Source: Dipteris shenzhenensis (taxonomy: Eukaryota > Polypodiophyta > Polypodiopsida > Gleicheniales). Taken from it: a DNA stretch of 64,000 bases. Positions 23,540-33,197 of this stretch are shown piece after piece. The notes under the pieces are model-generated. The model searched no databases and was not told the DNA's origin. It saw only the letters and a program-made list of their open reading frames with translations. The position numbers and the translations under genes were made by a program. The first letter of the stretch is position 1. The number at the start of each line of letters is the position of its first letter. The stretch is taken from NCBI GenBank assembly GCA_047967505.1, contig CM106539.1; one strand, 5' to 3'.

Positions 23540-25003
23540 TCCTCGCTGCCTTCCATGCTGCCTTCTACGCTCCCTTCTGTGCTCCCTTTTGCACCTCCTT
23601 CCTCGTCTTCCTCGTCGTCTTGTGCATGGGCCTGTAAACAAGGGACAACATATATCAATATATGAAAAATCAAATCTTTACTTATAATTTTGGTATTATT
23701 TAATTACTTTCAAATACCTGGGGGGCCTGTCCAGTAGCTCAGGTATACTGCTCCTCAGTAATCAACCCATCATCATAGAAGTGCCTCCATGTATCTCCTC
23801 TGTGATGGTGGCGGTGGTAGGCTGTCTCCACTGGAGTAGGGTATCTGCCCACGATCTCAAGCTGCATGACCGCGATACACTTTGTGGAGGGATTAGTACA
23901 AAGAAACAACCAACCTCCTAATAAACTACATAAGCAATATAATTTGAGATCGATACTTACAAATTGGGCCTCCCATGATTCAACACCCCCTGCTCCAAAA
24001 TGCACGCTTTCATATTCCTCCATCTGGATCCTCCGTGCCTCCACGTGCTGCAGACTGGGCTCCTCCCTCGCTCACTTCATTGCCTTCTTCCACTCATGCT
24101 TGTGAGCGGTGTGGGGCGGGCCCCTTGGAGGTTGACCAGCCTCAAGCCTGGCAAGCTCCGCTAGTGCCTGCCTCTTAAGGGAAGATCTTTTATTGCTAAG
24201 TATCGTAACAATCTTTGACTTCCCCCATTTATATATGAGCTGGCGATTGGGGGGGTTAGGATACCTAGAGCGAACAGTAGCGAGGGTCTCATCAGCCAAC
24301 CTCTTTGGGTGGTCTTTATAGTGGATAAAGCAATCTCTGTAATTGTTAGCAATTACAGAGCGCATGAAGGCCATGATGTCCTTCCCCCGCACATCCATCA
24401 AGATGCCTCCTGTCTGAGTGATGTCATAATAAATCGTACCATCACCCAGAGGCACGTCTAAATCATCTGAATCATCCTCCTCCTCACCGCCACATGGCCC
24501 AAAGCACTGTGCCATGCATCCGCCACCGCTCTCCCTGCTACTACGCCTGCTACCCTGTCGTGTCGAGCTCGTACGCTGGCCACTCGTAGCTGGGACTGCA
24601 TGGGACTACGCTGACCACTCATAGCTGGAGAACCGAGTCTCGACGGCTGGGGAGTATGTCAATGGCTCGCCGAGACAGAAGGACCTCCTGACGGCATGGG
24701 GGAAGGGGCATAAGACGGGATGGCAGAAGGGACATAAGACGGCATGGGGGAAGGGGCATAAGACAGTACGGGGGAAGGGGCATAAGAAGGGGCATAAGAC
24801 AACTGTGCGGACTCCGCTGGGGTGATCTCAGGCGGTGTGGGGTGGCTCGGATTCTGTAGTGCCGACTCCTGGGGAGTGTTAAGGATACCCATCATATACC
24901 CGTATAACTCCGCAGGACTAGGAGGGTGCCCTAAAATATTATATAAGTCCTTCCAAATCGATTCCTGCGGATCAGGTGAGCTAGAAGCACTTCCTGGCCA
25001 CAT
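23540..25003 (-). pseudogene. CACTA-2 second protein (TNPA-like), near-complete
   Basis: The minus-strand start at 25003 (MWPGSASSSPDP) is chosen because the upstream open frame only reads through motif repeats. Order: a short helical N-terminus (IWKDLYNILGHPPSPAELYG); a proline/serine repeat region (SYAPSPMPS units); then, after a frame change near 24659, a serine/arginine linker, MAQCFGPC and an acidic patch. The conserved core runs from GDGTIYYDITQ through KDIMAFMRS and ADETLATVRSRYPNPPN to HKHEWKKAMK. A QHVEARRIQMEEY segment, an exon with GRYPTPVETAYHRHHHRGDT (about 23850-23740) and an acidic last exon (to about 23540) complete it. A TGA near 24083 (TCA, serine, in CACTA-0) breaks the core exon. 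The role is inferred from TNPA: binding the GCGTCTA motifs to control and assist transposition. Confidence 0.72.
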
Positions 25004-25079
25004 GTTGAACTGGAAAATTGGAAACAAATCTATTACTTTGGGAGCTGAGAAGAAAGGGGAAGAAAAAAGAGGCTCTGTC

Positions 25080-25345
25080 AGAGTGCGTCTATAGACCCGT
25101 TTGATTTGCGCGTCTATAGACGCGTCTAACAGAGCATTTAACAATTCGTTTAAAAGCGCGTCTAACAGTCCGTCTAACAGTCCGTCTAGCAGTCCCTCTA
25201 AAAGCGCATCTAACAGTGCATTTAAAAGTCCGTTTAATAGGGCGTCTGTGTGTGTCTGCAACAAGCCAGACGTGCGGATAGACGTGCCTATAGACATGCT
25301 TTTAGACGTGCCCTGAGACGCGCCTATAGACGCGCTCCGACAGGC
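25080..25345. repeat. Central motif cluster of CACTA-2, left block
   Basis: Dense motif copies (GCGTCTATAGACGCGTCTAA and variants) lie directly upstream of the start of the minus-strand second ORF. An organelle-like block separates them from the right-hand cluster. Confidence 0.88.
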
Positions 25346-25389
25346 GATAATACTAAAAAGTCGAAAAGGACGTTGCGCCCGACAAAAGA

Positions 25390-25735
25390 ACGTGTTGCTC
25401 ATACCTAGATCCTGCGTTTCGTGGATGCGAGAAAGTACAAAATTGGAAAGAGCAAGCAAGAACAACTTCAAAAGGACTTACTTGGAAAAAGGTATGGAAG
25501 GATCTTTCTTTTTCAAACTTGTTTCTTCTCCTTGTTCGTACTCCTCCTCTCCTTTAGGCTTGGAAGCAAGTGTAGGTACGGTCCCTTTCTCTTCAGTGAA
25601 AGCTTGGAGCTATGTATGGGAGGCTTTCTCTTAAGCTTCGAATCTATGGAACTGCTAATAAAGAAGGAAGGAATCCGCTCGCGAAGTTTAAGTAATGAAA
25701 AGAAAAGCAAAGCGAGCGGCGCACCGAAAAGCAGG
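25390..25735. other. Unassigned insert within the central region of CACTA-2
   Basis: About 345 bp without the GCGTCTA motif, sitting between two motif clusters and absent from CACTA-1. Its style (for example AAGAAAAGCAAAGCGAGCGG, GAAGGAATCCGCTCGCGAAG) resembles plant mitochondrial intergenic DNA, but I cannot name a gene in it. Overlapping open frames exist but none is convincing. Confidence 0.4.
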
Positions 25736-25739
25736 TTTA

Positions 25740-25935
25740 AAAGCCGCGTCTATAGTCGCGTCTATTAGCGCGTCTATAGTCACGTCTGAATACACAGAGT
25801 AAGTGCATCTATAGTTGCATCTATTAGTGCGTCTACAGGTGCGTTTAAATACACATAGTAGACGCGCATTTAGATGCGTCGATAGACGCGATGTTAGATG
25901 TGACTATAGACGCGGCGATAGACACAACACATAGT
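25740..25935. repeat. Central motif cluster of CACTA-2, right block
   Basis: Motif copies such as GCGTCTATAGTCGCGTCTAT and GATAGACGCGATGTTAGATG end about 50 bp before the transposase start region. Together with 25080-25345 they occupy the divergent promoter region. Confidence 0.88.
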
Positions 25936-25987
25936 TTAAATTAAGCATTTGAAGAAGAGCAAATTTGGTGGGTTGTTTGTTTGTAGG

Positions 25988-28900
25988 ATGTCTCCATCTT
26001 CAACAAGTAGCTCCAGTGAGGATGAATCCGTCCATATCCACCATCGCGAAATGTGGTTGGAGCAAAAAATCAAATATCTGTGTGATCGATGTCGAGGAAA
26101 CATGTATCGTGCACGCAGGATTACGCTCAATCATATCTCAAAGTATGGAGAATGGGATGTGACTGTAAATAGGGTAAGGGTTTGTAAGTTAAGGTTGATT
26201 GAGATACCTATGGGTGTTCATATGTTTGAGTTATGATCCCGTTTTAATTTGATACAGGATGCAGTGCCACACCCGCACATGTTATCCTATGCCCGTCGTG
26301 AGGAGGCGAAGCATCGGCGATATGAGGTGGGATCTTCAGGAGGGACCATTACGGATGCATGGAGTGATGGTGATAGTAGCCCTCTGCCATTACCTCATGA
26401 AGCCGTGGAGGAGGAGGTGTTTGATGATATGGTGTGGGATTTATATGTCCATCAAGGGAGGGATAATAGCATGGAGTAGGATGATCTTTTTACCACAGCA
26501 TCAACTCCACTGTTTGAGGGGTGCAAATTCTGTACGTGCCTCCCTTGAGTTACTAAACTTGCAAACCATCTATGGATGGAGCAATGCAAGTTTGAATGCA
26601 TTACTCAAGTAAGCTTTAAAGTCGATTTTGCCTCGGGGGGATCACTCATCATATGTAACCCTATCACGTGAGTTCAACATAAGGATATTTTTAATTCCTA
26701 AAATTTACAGAAATAAATATACATAAGGGACTATTTAAAATAGTTTTGGAAAAAATTTACAGATTTGTATAAAAAAGGGGTACATTTTATTAATGAAAAA
26801 ATTTACAGATAAGGGATTTTAAATATAGGCCTTGAACGCACGTGATATAGAGGGTTTATACATAGTGACCCCCCCGAGGATTTTGCAAACATGGTGAATT
26901 ATGCGCATGGGTTAATTACTCGAATGCTTTTCCTCATTTATGGTCTTCACGTGCAGGCTATTGTGTAAAATGCTTCCAAGGGAGAATAAATTACCGACCT
27001 CAAGAGATATGGCAAGGCAACATGTGACCTCTCTTGGAGGATTAGATTACAAGCGCATCCATGCATGTGTCAATGATTGCGTTTTGTTTCATGGACTACA
27101 TAAGGATGCAAGAGAGTGTCCTACTTGTGGAGAGGCAAGATATAGAGCAGATCTCAAAACCTTGGACGTGCCTCATAAGGTATTGCGACATTTTCCCATA
27201 ATCCCTCGCATCCAACATATGTTCAAGTGCAAATCTATTGCAGAGCACATGTCATGGCATTCCTCCCATCGATCAACCGATGGCAAGTGGAGAACTCCCG
27301 CGGACTCTCCTGCGTGGAAGCATATTGAAGACACATGGCCAAGCTTCAAGGAGGAACCTAGGAGCATGAGACTTGGATTGGGTATGGACGGTGTGAACCC
27401 ATTTGGTCTCAAAAGCATGTCTTACAGTGTATGGCTAGTGGTATTGGTAAATTACAATCTTCCACCCTCTATGGCTATTAAGAAAGGACATGTCATGCTG
27501 TCCCTTCTAATTCCAGGGAAATATAAAGTCAAAAACCCTGATGTTTATTTGGAGCCTTTGATTGATGAGCTAGAGATACTTTGGATAGGTATTGAGGTGC
27601 ATGATGTGAGCAGGCCTCCCTCGTCACGAGACTTCAACTGCGAAGCAGTCTTGATGTGGACGATGCATGACTTCCCAGGCTATGGCGAGTGTTCAGGTAA
27701 GCATTGCATTTTTTAATTATGAATAGGCAAAGGACGTGGCACCCTAAACCAACCTTCCACTCTTAATTGCATCTATTGTTTAGGTCTCACTACATCAAGT
27801 TACCATGCATGTCCTGTTTGTGGTCCTTCGCTAGTTGCCTCACGGGCAGACGCATTGAATAAGGTCATCTATGAGAATCACCATCGATTTCTCCCACTTG
27901 ATCATCCTAGATATGTTGCCCCTTAAATGAAGTCCTCCCACAATCACTCACCGCGGGAGATTGGATGAGAATTTGGGACAGTTCTACGACTCCTCCACCA
28001 CTTGGCATGAGCCGGTAAGGATTTGTAACTATTGGCTGGAAGTAAAGATTAGCTATATTGGTTGAAAGTAAAGATTGCACGCTAACAATTTATTTTGTTT
28101 AGATACTCCATCTTTTATCGTTTACCATATTGGTCCCACCTCAAGATCAATCACCTGCTCGATTCCATGCATATCTTCAAGAATGTGGCATCTACCATTT
28201 GGGAGCATTTGAATGGGACACGAGATTCGGCAGGCATAAGGGAGGATCTACGTACCACAGGGAGGATGCGTGAAGCTTGGCCTCAAGAGAGACCAAATGG
28301 GCGTGTTTTTTTACCTCGTGCACCGTGGATGTTATCAAAGCTAGAGATGGCGATGGTGAAGCACGCTATTACTACAATTCGTACTCCCACTGGATGCATG
28401 AGGTTTTTGAAGGGAGCCTTTACAAAGAGCAAGAAAATAGGTGTAGAGCAATTATATGGCTTGAAATCTCATGATTGGCACAAGATGCTCCAAGTAAGTA
28501 TTTTATATGCATAATATCTTTTTCCTTTTAAATTTGTGAGTGAATAGCTATAAGCAACTAATCAACCACCTCCTCGCGGGTTCATACTACCTACTAGCAT
28601 TTCACGTAGTGCATCAAAGGACGTGAAAGATTGTATTTACAAGATGGGTGAGCTTGTGAGGTATGTGAGCTCAAAGGAAATAGATCCCACCATGCTTGAG
28701 AATGCTCGAGTTATGTCAGTGGAGGCAGTTTGTTTAGTGGAGGAGACATTTCCATGTTCTATTCTCACAAGCCAACTACATCTCATAGTACATTTGGTGG
28801 ATGAGATTGCTATATGCAGTATTATACATGCACGATGGTTGTTCTTCCTCGAGTGCTTCATGAAGACGTTGAAGGGCTTCGTGAGACAAAATGCAAGACC

Positions 28901-30212
28901 CGAAGGTAGCATGGCTGAGGGTTGGTTGGTACAAGAGTCACTTGTATATATTTCTGAGTTTCTTGTTGATGTGGATAGCTCTCTCCCATGACTATGGAGA
29001 GATGATGAAGACCTAAGGATGACCTCTATTGTGCCTCAAGGAAAAGGATGCAACAAAGTAATAGACACGGAGTTGCATAATAGTATCAACCTCTTTTGCA
29101 TGCTTAATAGTGATGTGATGAAAAGATGGGTGACAAGATACGAGGATGCAAAGGCAAGAAGACAAGAAGAAAGGGCCCTCTTTCGTACACACCACGGATC
29201 TCGTGTGCCATACCCTCAGCATCTAAGAGCACTTCCAAAGGATATTCATGTGGATTGGCTACTTGATGAAATGGAGAAAGCAGAGAAAGACGAGGGGATG
29301 CATATCACAATGGAAGAATGGGAGTATGCTAGGGGATGTATGAGCAAGGTCGGTATATAGAATGTTATGCATAAGTTAGGAGCTTTTTATAATTTAGATT
29401 GCTTATTTAATTGATTTTTTCTTGGTGTAGTGCACTATGTTCAATGCTATATGGTGTGAGGGCAAGCATTTTCGAACACAATTAATTGATGATAAGAGAA
29501 ACACACAAGATTGCGGCGTCATTGCTAGCTTTGAGGGAGCCAATGGAGCCATGGATGATTATTGTGGCATAATCCAATATATCATTATGCTTGACTTTCG
29601 ACGCTTCTTTGTGTATGTTTTGGATGTAAAGTGGTTTAAGGACGTGGTGGAAAGAGGCCCTAATGCAACAATCAAATGCCATGCAAGTGGCTTTGTAACT
29701 ATTGACTCCACAAAGTTTTGGCAAAGTAGGAAGGACACACTAGTACTACCGCAACAATGTGAACAGGTACTGTGCACACACATAAAAATACTCGCTTTTA
29801 AATATTTGATGCAAGGAAAGTAACATGATTGTATTTGTGTTTGAATTAGGTTGTCTATCAACCAATGGTGGATAATAATAGATGGTGGCATGTCATACCT
29901 ATTATGCCATGTTCCAAAGTGATGTATAGTACATTTACTAATATGGAGCATATGGAGGATGATCATGGCCATGGACGTGATGATGACCGTGATACAAGAG
30001 AGGAGGATGATCATGAGATAGGAGATATAGATATTGAGGCCGGCATTACCCGTGAGGACGAGCCTACCATTGGAGATGTTGATTTCGATGAGCACATGAG
30101 TGGCACAAGTTGTAGTGGGTTGAATGTATTTGTAGATCTAAATACTTGTTTGGATTTTGAAGTAGATAGTTTGGCAAGGGTTGATCTCATTGAGGATGAG
30201 ATTGAACCGTAG
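25988..30212 (+). CDS. CACTA-2 transposase (TNPD-like)
   Basis: This is the En/Spm-type transposase. The first ATG of the N-terminal exon (25988, MSPSSTSSSSEDES) follows a TTGTAG acceptor-like site. Blocks in order: zinc-binding-like CDRCRGNMYRARR; an exon with SSGGTITDAWSDGDSS; ELLNLQTIYGWSNAS; the Transposase_21 core (26971 on, ECPTCGEARYRADL, WKHIEDTWPSFKEEPRS); LLDSMHIFKNVASTIWEHL (28150 on, with Ser for Pro); a DUF4218-like block (28623 on, LIVHLVDEIAIC, GSMAEGWL); a charged block (29019 on); DUF4216-like FVYVLDVKWFKDV (29600); and an acidic C-terminus with NNRWWHVIP (29875) ending 30212. The exons mostly stay open. A TAG near 26477, a disrupted splice/frame at 26520 and a MITE in the intron near 26632 are visible blemishes, so activity is doubtful. 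Confidence 0.83.
26632..26878 (-). mobile_element. MITE copy 2 (CTCGGGGGG family)
   Basis: 247 bp, inverted relative to copies 1 and 3. A perfect 8 bp target duplication GATTTTGC lies at 26624-26631 and 26879-26886. CACTA-1 carries the empty site (gtctattttgcaaacatgg at 4109-4127), which proves insertion here after the two CACTA copies separated. It lies in a transposase intron. Confidence 0.95.
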
Positions 30213-30374
30213 CCCCACAATTGATATTGGCAAAACTATTTTACATATTGTCTCATTCTCCTCATTTCACTTAATTCTTGTATATGTGGGCTTGCAAAAA
30301 ATTATGTGCTTTGGTAATCATGGGCAATGTTTGGAAAGCAATGATGTACACCAAAATCTCACTTTCTGTATTCT

Positions 30375-30667
30375 CTGGAGCGCGTCTATTTATGCGTCTA
30401 AATGCACATCTGAGTCTTAGTGTAAACGCGCACATAAACGCGCAAATACACGTGCAAATAGACGCGCTAATAAACAGGATGTTAGATGGGCCCGTATTTT
30501 CTCAGGTCAAACGCGCAAATAGACGCAGTGATTTACGCGCAAATAGACGAGCGTTTAGCCGCACCTATAGACGCACCCGTAATTTCTCTACTAAAGTAAC
30601 GCCTAAAGACGCGCCCGCTATTTTGCGCATCCACCAAGCACGTCTATAGTTGCTTTGTGTTGTTGTG
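30375..30667. repeat. Right subterminal motif cluster and terminus of CACTA-2
   Basis: Motifs such as CAAATAGACGCGCTAATAAA and CGCACCTATAGACGCACCCG run to the terminal repeat TTGCTTTGTGTTGTTGTG ending at 30667. Confidence 0.9.
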
Positions 30668-30670
30668 TTG

Positions 30671-30988
30671 TATTTAGCTTTTCAGTACAGGTGCTAGAAG
30701 AAAACAAATGGCCAGTGGCTTCCCCTTGACTCTAATGATGAAGACAATACAGGGGTAAGTTTGTCAATTGAAGTTGAAGAGGGAGATGTCAAGAATGTGA
30801 ATGTCACATCGCAATGGACTCTAAGGGATGTGCAAAAACACCTATTGGTCATGGAGGACGGCATGTCAGAGTCCTTCTACTTTACCTTAAATGGTGGTAA
30901 GATCAGCCGCAATGTGGAGAAGTGCATGCATAGTGCCAATTTCATTCCTCCTACAACTTTGAAGATTGCTAACAATGTGTTTGACTAG
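30671..30988 (+). pseudogene. Unrecognised gene X1, 3' part
   Basis: This is the continuation of gene X1 beyond CACTA-2. A CTAG acceptor-like site near 30693 leads into KKTNGQWLPLDSNDEDNTG, which aligns with LGTKLVPMDQDEES of X2. Then come SIEVEEGDVKNVNVTSQWTL and MSESFYFTLNGGKISR, which align with IDIDVVENGDVVANISLREC and LSNDFLFIYNNRK of X2. The alternating pattern over these ~75 residues looks like a small beta-grasp (ubiquitin-like) fold, but that is only an inference from shape. It ends at TAG 30986-30988. Confidence 0.65.
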
Positions 30989-31687
30989 TGCAACATTTAT
31001 TTTTTTGTCTATCAAATCCTAGTTATTGCTTCAAAAGTTCGAACAATATTTTTTATTTTGATGTTCTTTTAGTATAATTTGTTTTGTCGGTCTTCTAATG
31101 TTTATTGAATTGTTGCAGGATGTGTTTGAGCTTGATGAATTCTCATCTCGATGGGGTAATGTTCGCAGCACATTTGGGCGAGATAATTCTTCGGCCCATT
31201 AGGAAAAAAGGGAGCTCATTTTGGGGCCTTTTACGGTTTGGAAAAATAAGCTCTCAACCAATCAATAGAAGGCCAATGTAACGTTGAAAATTCACGAAAA
31301 TAAGAGAAAATAGAAGAAAGAAACAATACTTTATGTAAGTACAAGCGTGCTACATTAATGAGGAGATTGGTTTTTTATTCTCAGAAGATCTTTGGACAAG
31401 AAGATAGAATCTAAACTGACATTTTATCTGACAAGATCCTTCCCACTTCCACCTTCCTTTGAATTTTCAAATGTTGTGCCACCTTTCGTGCGAAAGGTCT
31501 ACCATTCTACACCATTGCCTCATTGTGCAACAGCCTTTCTTTTCCAAAACTGCTCCCTTGATCCTGTTTGGCGTAGAGTAAGATGTTTCTCATCAACTGT
31601 CTGTTTGCCCACTTTCTCTTTCTTGAAACTTCAAATTGTTATCTTAGTTACATTACTTTGCTATTGTTACAGATTCAGAAAATCTCC
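30989..31687. other. Spacer between X1 and X2
   Basis: No coding region is recognised. It probably contains the 3' end of X1 and the promoter and leader of X2; 31430-31680 is open in places but lacks the features of the X family. Confidence 0.5.
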
Positions 31688-33113
31688 ATGGTGAACCAAA
31701 ACCACGGCCGTTCTTGTGGAAGACGCTCTGTGGATGATAATGCTATGAAGGCAGAATTATACCAAACATCCTTACCCCGTCGACCTGCTTCTTCTATTTC
31801 GTCAGTAGAGAATTCAAGTACAGTCAAAACAGAAGGAACTTGGGAAAGGTTTAGTGTTTCGAAAGGAGCATGGGTGCTCATGCAACCTAGCAAAAGAAAA
31901 AGACCCCAGACAAAAAACATTTTCTTGGCATCGTGGAAGGGAAGAGTACGAGATTTTAAAATCACCAAAGGGAAGATATCCGTGAAAGAAGTTTTGATTC
32001 AGCACGTGTACATGCATAAAGAACTTGTCTTGCGAGACTATTCAAAAAATCTTTCGCAACACAGGCCTAATTGTATATTTTTCTATTGTGGTTTTTTTCT
32101 TCATGAGGTGTATGGATTTTCTCTCTTAGCTTATTGACATTCTTGTGTTGTTTTATTTCAGATTTATATCCTTCATCGTATGAGACATGGCAAAACATCG
32201 ATTGTATTCTGGGATTTATAGATGTTCTGCATGAATCGATAGGAGAACAACAATACCAAGGTCGATGTGCAACAGAGCTAGCTCAATCGGGTATATTTTT
32301 TACTGATCATTTTTATCAGTTGCTGGACAAAGCTAACACACATGGTGTATTAATAAAACAAGACCTTCTGGCGTGGAATTCAGTGGATTGGCCTCACCCA
32401 CATTCTAGTGTTACAGAGGCATATAGGGCGAACCTTTTTACAGAAGTACAGAAAGCTCTAAGGCCCAATATTGCCACTAGGATAGTAAAAATTTCTTTGT
32501 GCATGCCTCTCACAGTTTTTGTAGACTTGTTTAATACCTTTCCAGTAAAGGTTTCAAAAACAATGTTCATAGTTAAAGCAACAAATTCGGCATGCATGCC
32601 ACAATTTTTGGATAAAGGTTGGGATAAGAAGACATGTAGTTCAGTGTTTTGTGAGGTGGTCCAACCTTCTATGCAACTGAAGTACATGGTTGCATCACAA
32701 AATTTTATTTTCTCTTTTTATTACAAGCGCAGTCGAATGCTAGGCACAAAGCTTGTCCCAATGGATCAAGATGAAGAGTCTTTTGGTGCAGAAAATAAAC
32801 TTATTGATATTGATGTTGTTGAGAATGGTGATGTGGTAGCCAATATCTCGTTAAGAGAATGTTGCTCCCTAGCTCAATTGCACAGTGACATTCTGTTTGA
32901 GACTGAAGGTTCTCTCTCAAACGACTTTTTATTTATCTACAACAACAGAAAGGTACACCATCTGATTTATCCTAGTCTCATTAAGCATTGCTATTAGTTT
33001 AATTTACCACTCTAATTCATATTGCTTTTTTGCAGTTACTCAGAAGAAGAGAGAGCTCAGTTAAATGCAAAGACATAGAAAATTTTAAAATTGAGATAAC
33101 ACAGACTCCATAA
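31688..33113 (+). CDS. Unrecognised protein X2 (417 aa)
   Basis: I do not recognise the family. Three exons are proposed: 31688-32072, 32162-32952 and 33036-33113 (GT-AG signals), giving 418 codons in one frame with no internal stop. Visible parts: a basic, serine-rich N-terminus; a conserved block WERFSVSKGAWVLM, ASWKGRVRDFKITKG, QHVYM (about residues 52-115); a central block (LYPSSYETWQNIDCILGF, VLHESIGEQ) of about 200 residues; cysteine-containing KGWDKKTCSSVFCEVV; and a C-terminal stretch like that of X1 that may be a beta-grasp domain. No signal peptide or membrane segment is seen. It runs toward the minus-strand H3-Ulp1 gene, with only 84 bp between their stop codons, so it could belong to the same mobile unit. 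It is intact, unlike X1. Confidence 0.6.
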
Positions 33114-33197
33114 AGAAAGGTTTTGTATTCAATCAAGTAAGATTTTGTACAGAATTGTTTAGCTGAATCTGTAGAACATATTTCTAACATCCATTTT

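Larger units (their letters stand above)
22947..30667 (+). mobile_element. Complete CACTA (En/Spm) element CACTA-2
   Basis: 7721 bp. The left terminus is CACAACAAGACAAAGCACCC (22947) and the right terminus, read inward, is CACAACAACACAAAGCAACT, so the terminal inverted repeats match at about 17 of 20 positions. A 3 bp target duplication TTG flanks it (22944-22946 and 30668-30670), as expected for CACTA elements. Removing the element and one TTG rejoins gene X1. Unlike maize En/Spm, where both proteins come from one transcript, the transposase (plus) and the second protein (minus) are divergently arranged around a central motif-rich region. A MITE is nested at 26632-26878. Small lesions in the second ORF suggest it is no longer autonomous. 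Confidence 0.93.

Noticed and set aside
24659-25471. A 270-residue protein with leucine-rich LLDALLEGLLDG repeats
   Set aside because: The N-terminal half is the motif cluster of CACTA-2 read in one frame. The real protein starts at 25003.
3240-30667. CRISPR-like interpretation of the regularly spaced GCGTCTA repeats
   Set aside because: Repeats are short, degenerate and in both orientations, in a plant genome and at CACTA ends. There are no spacers or cas genes.
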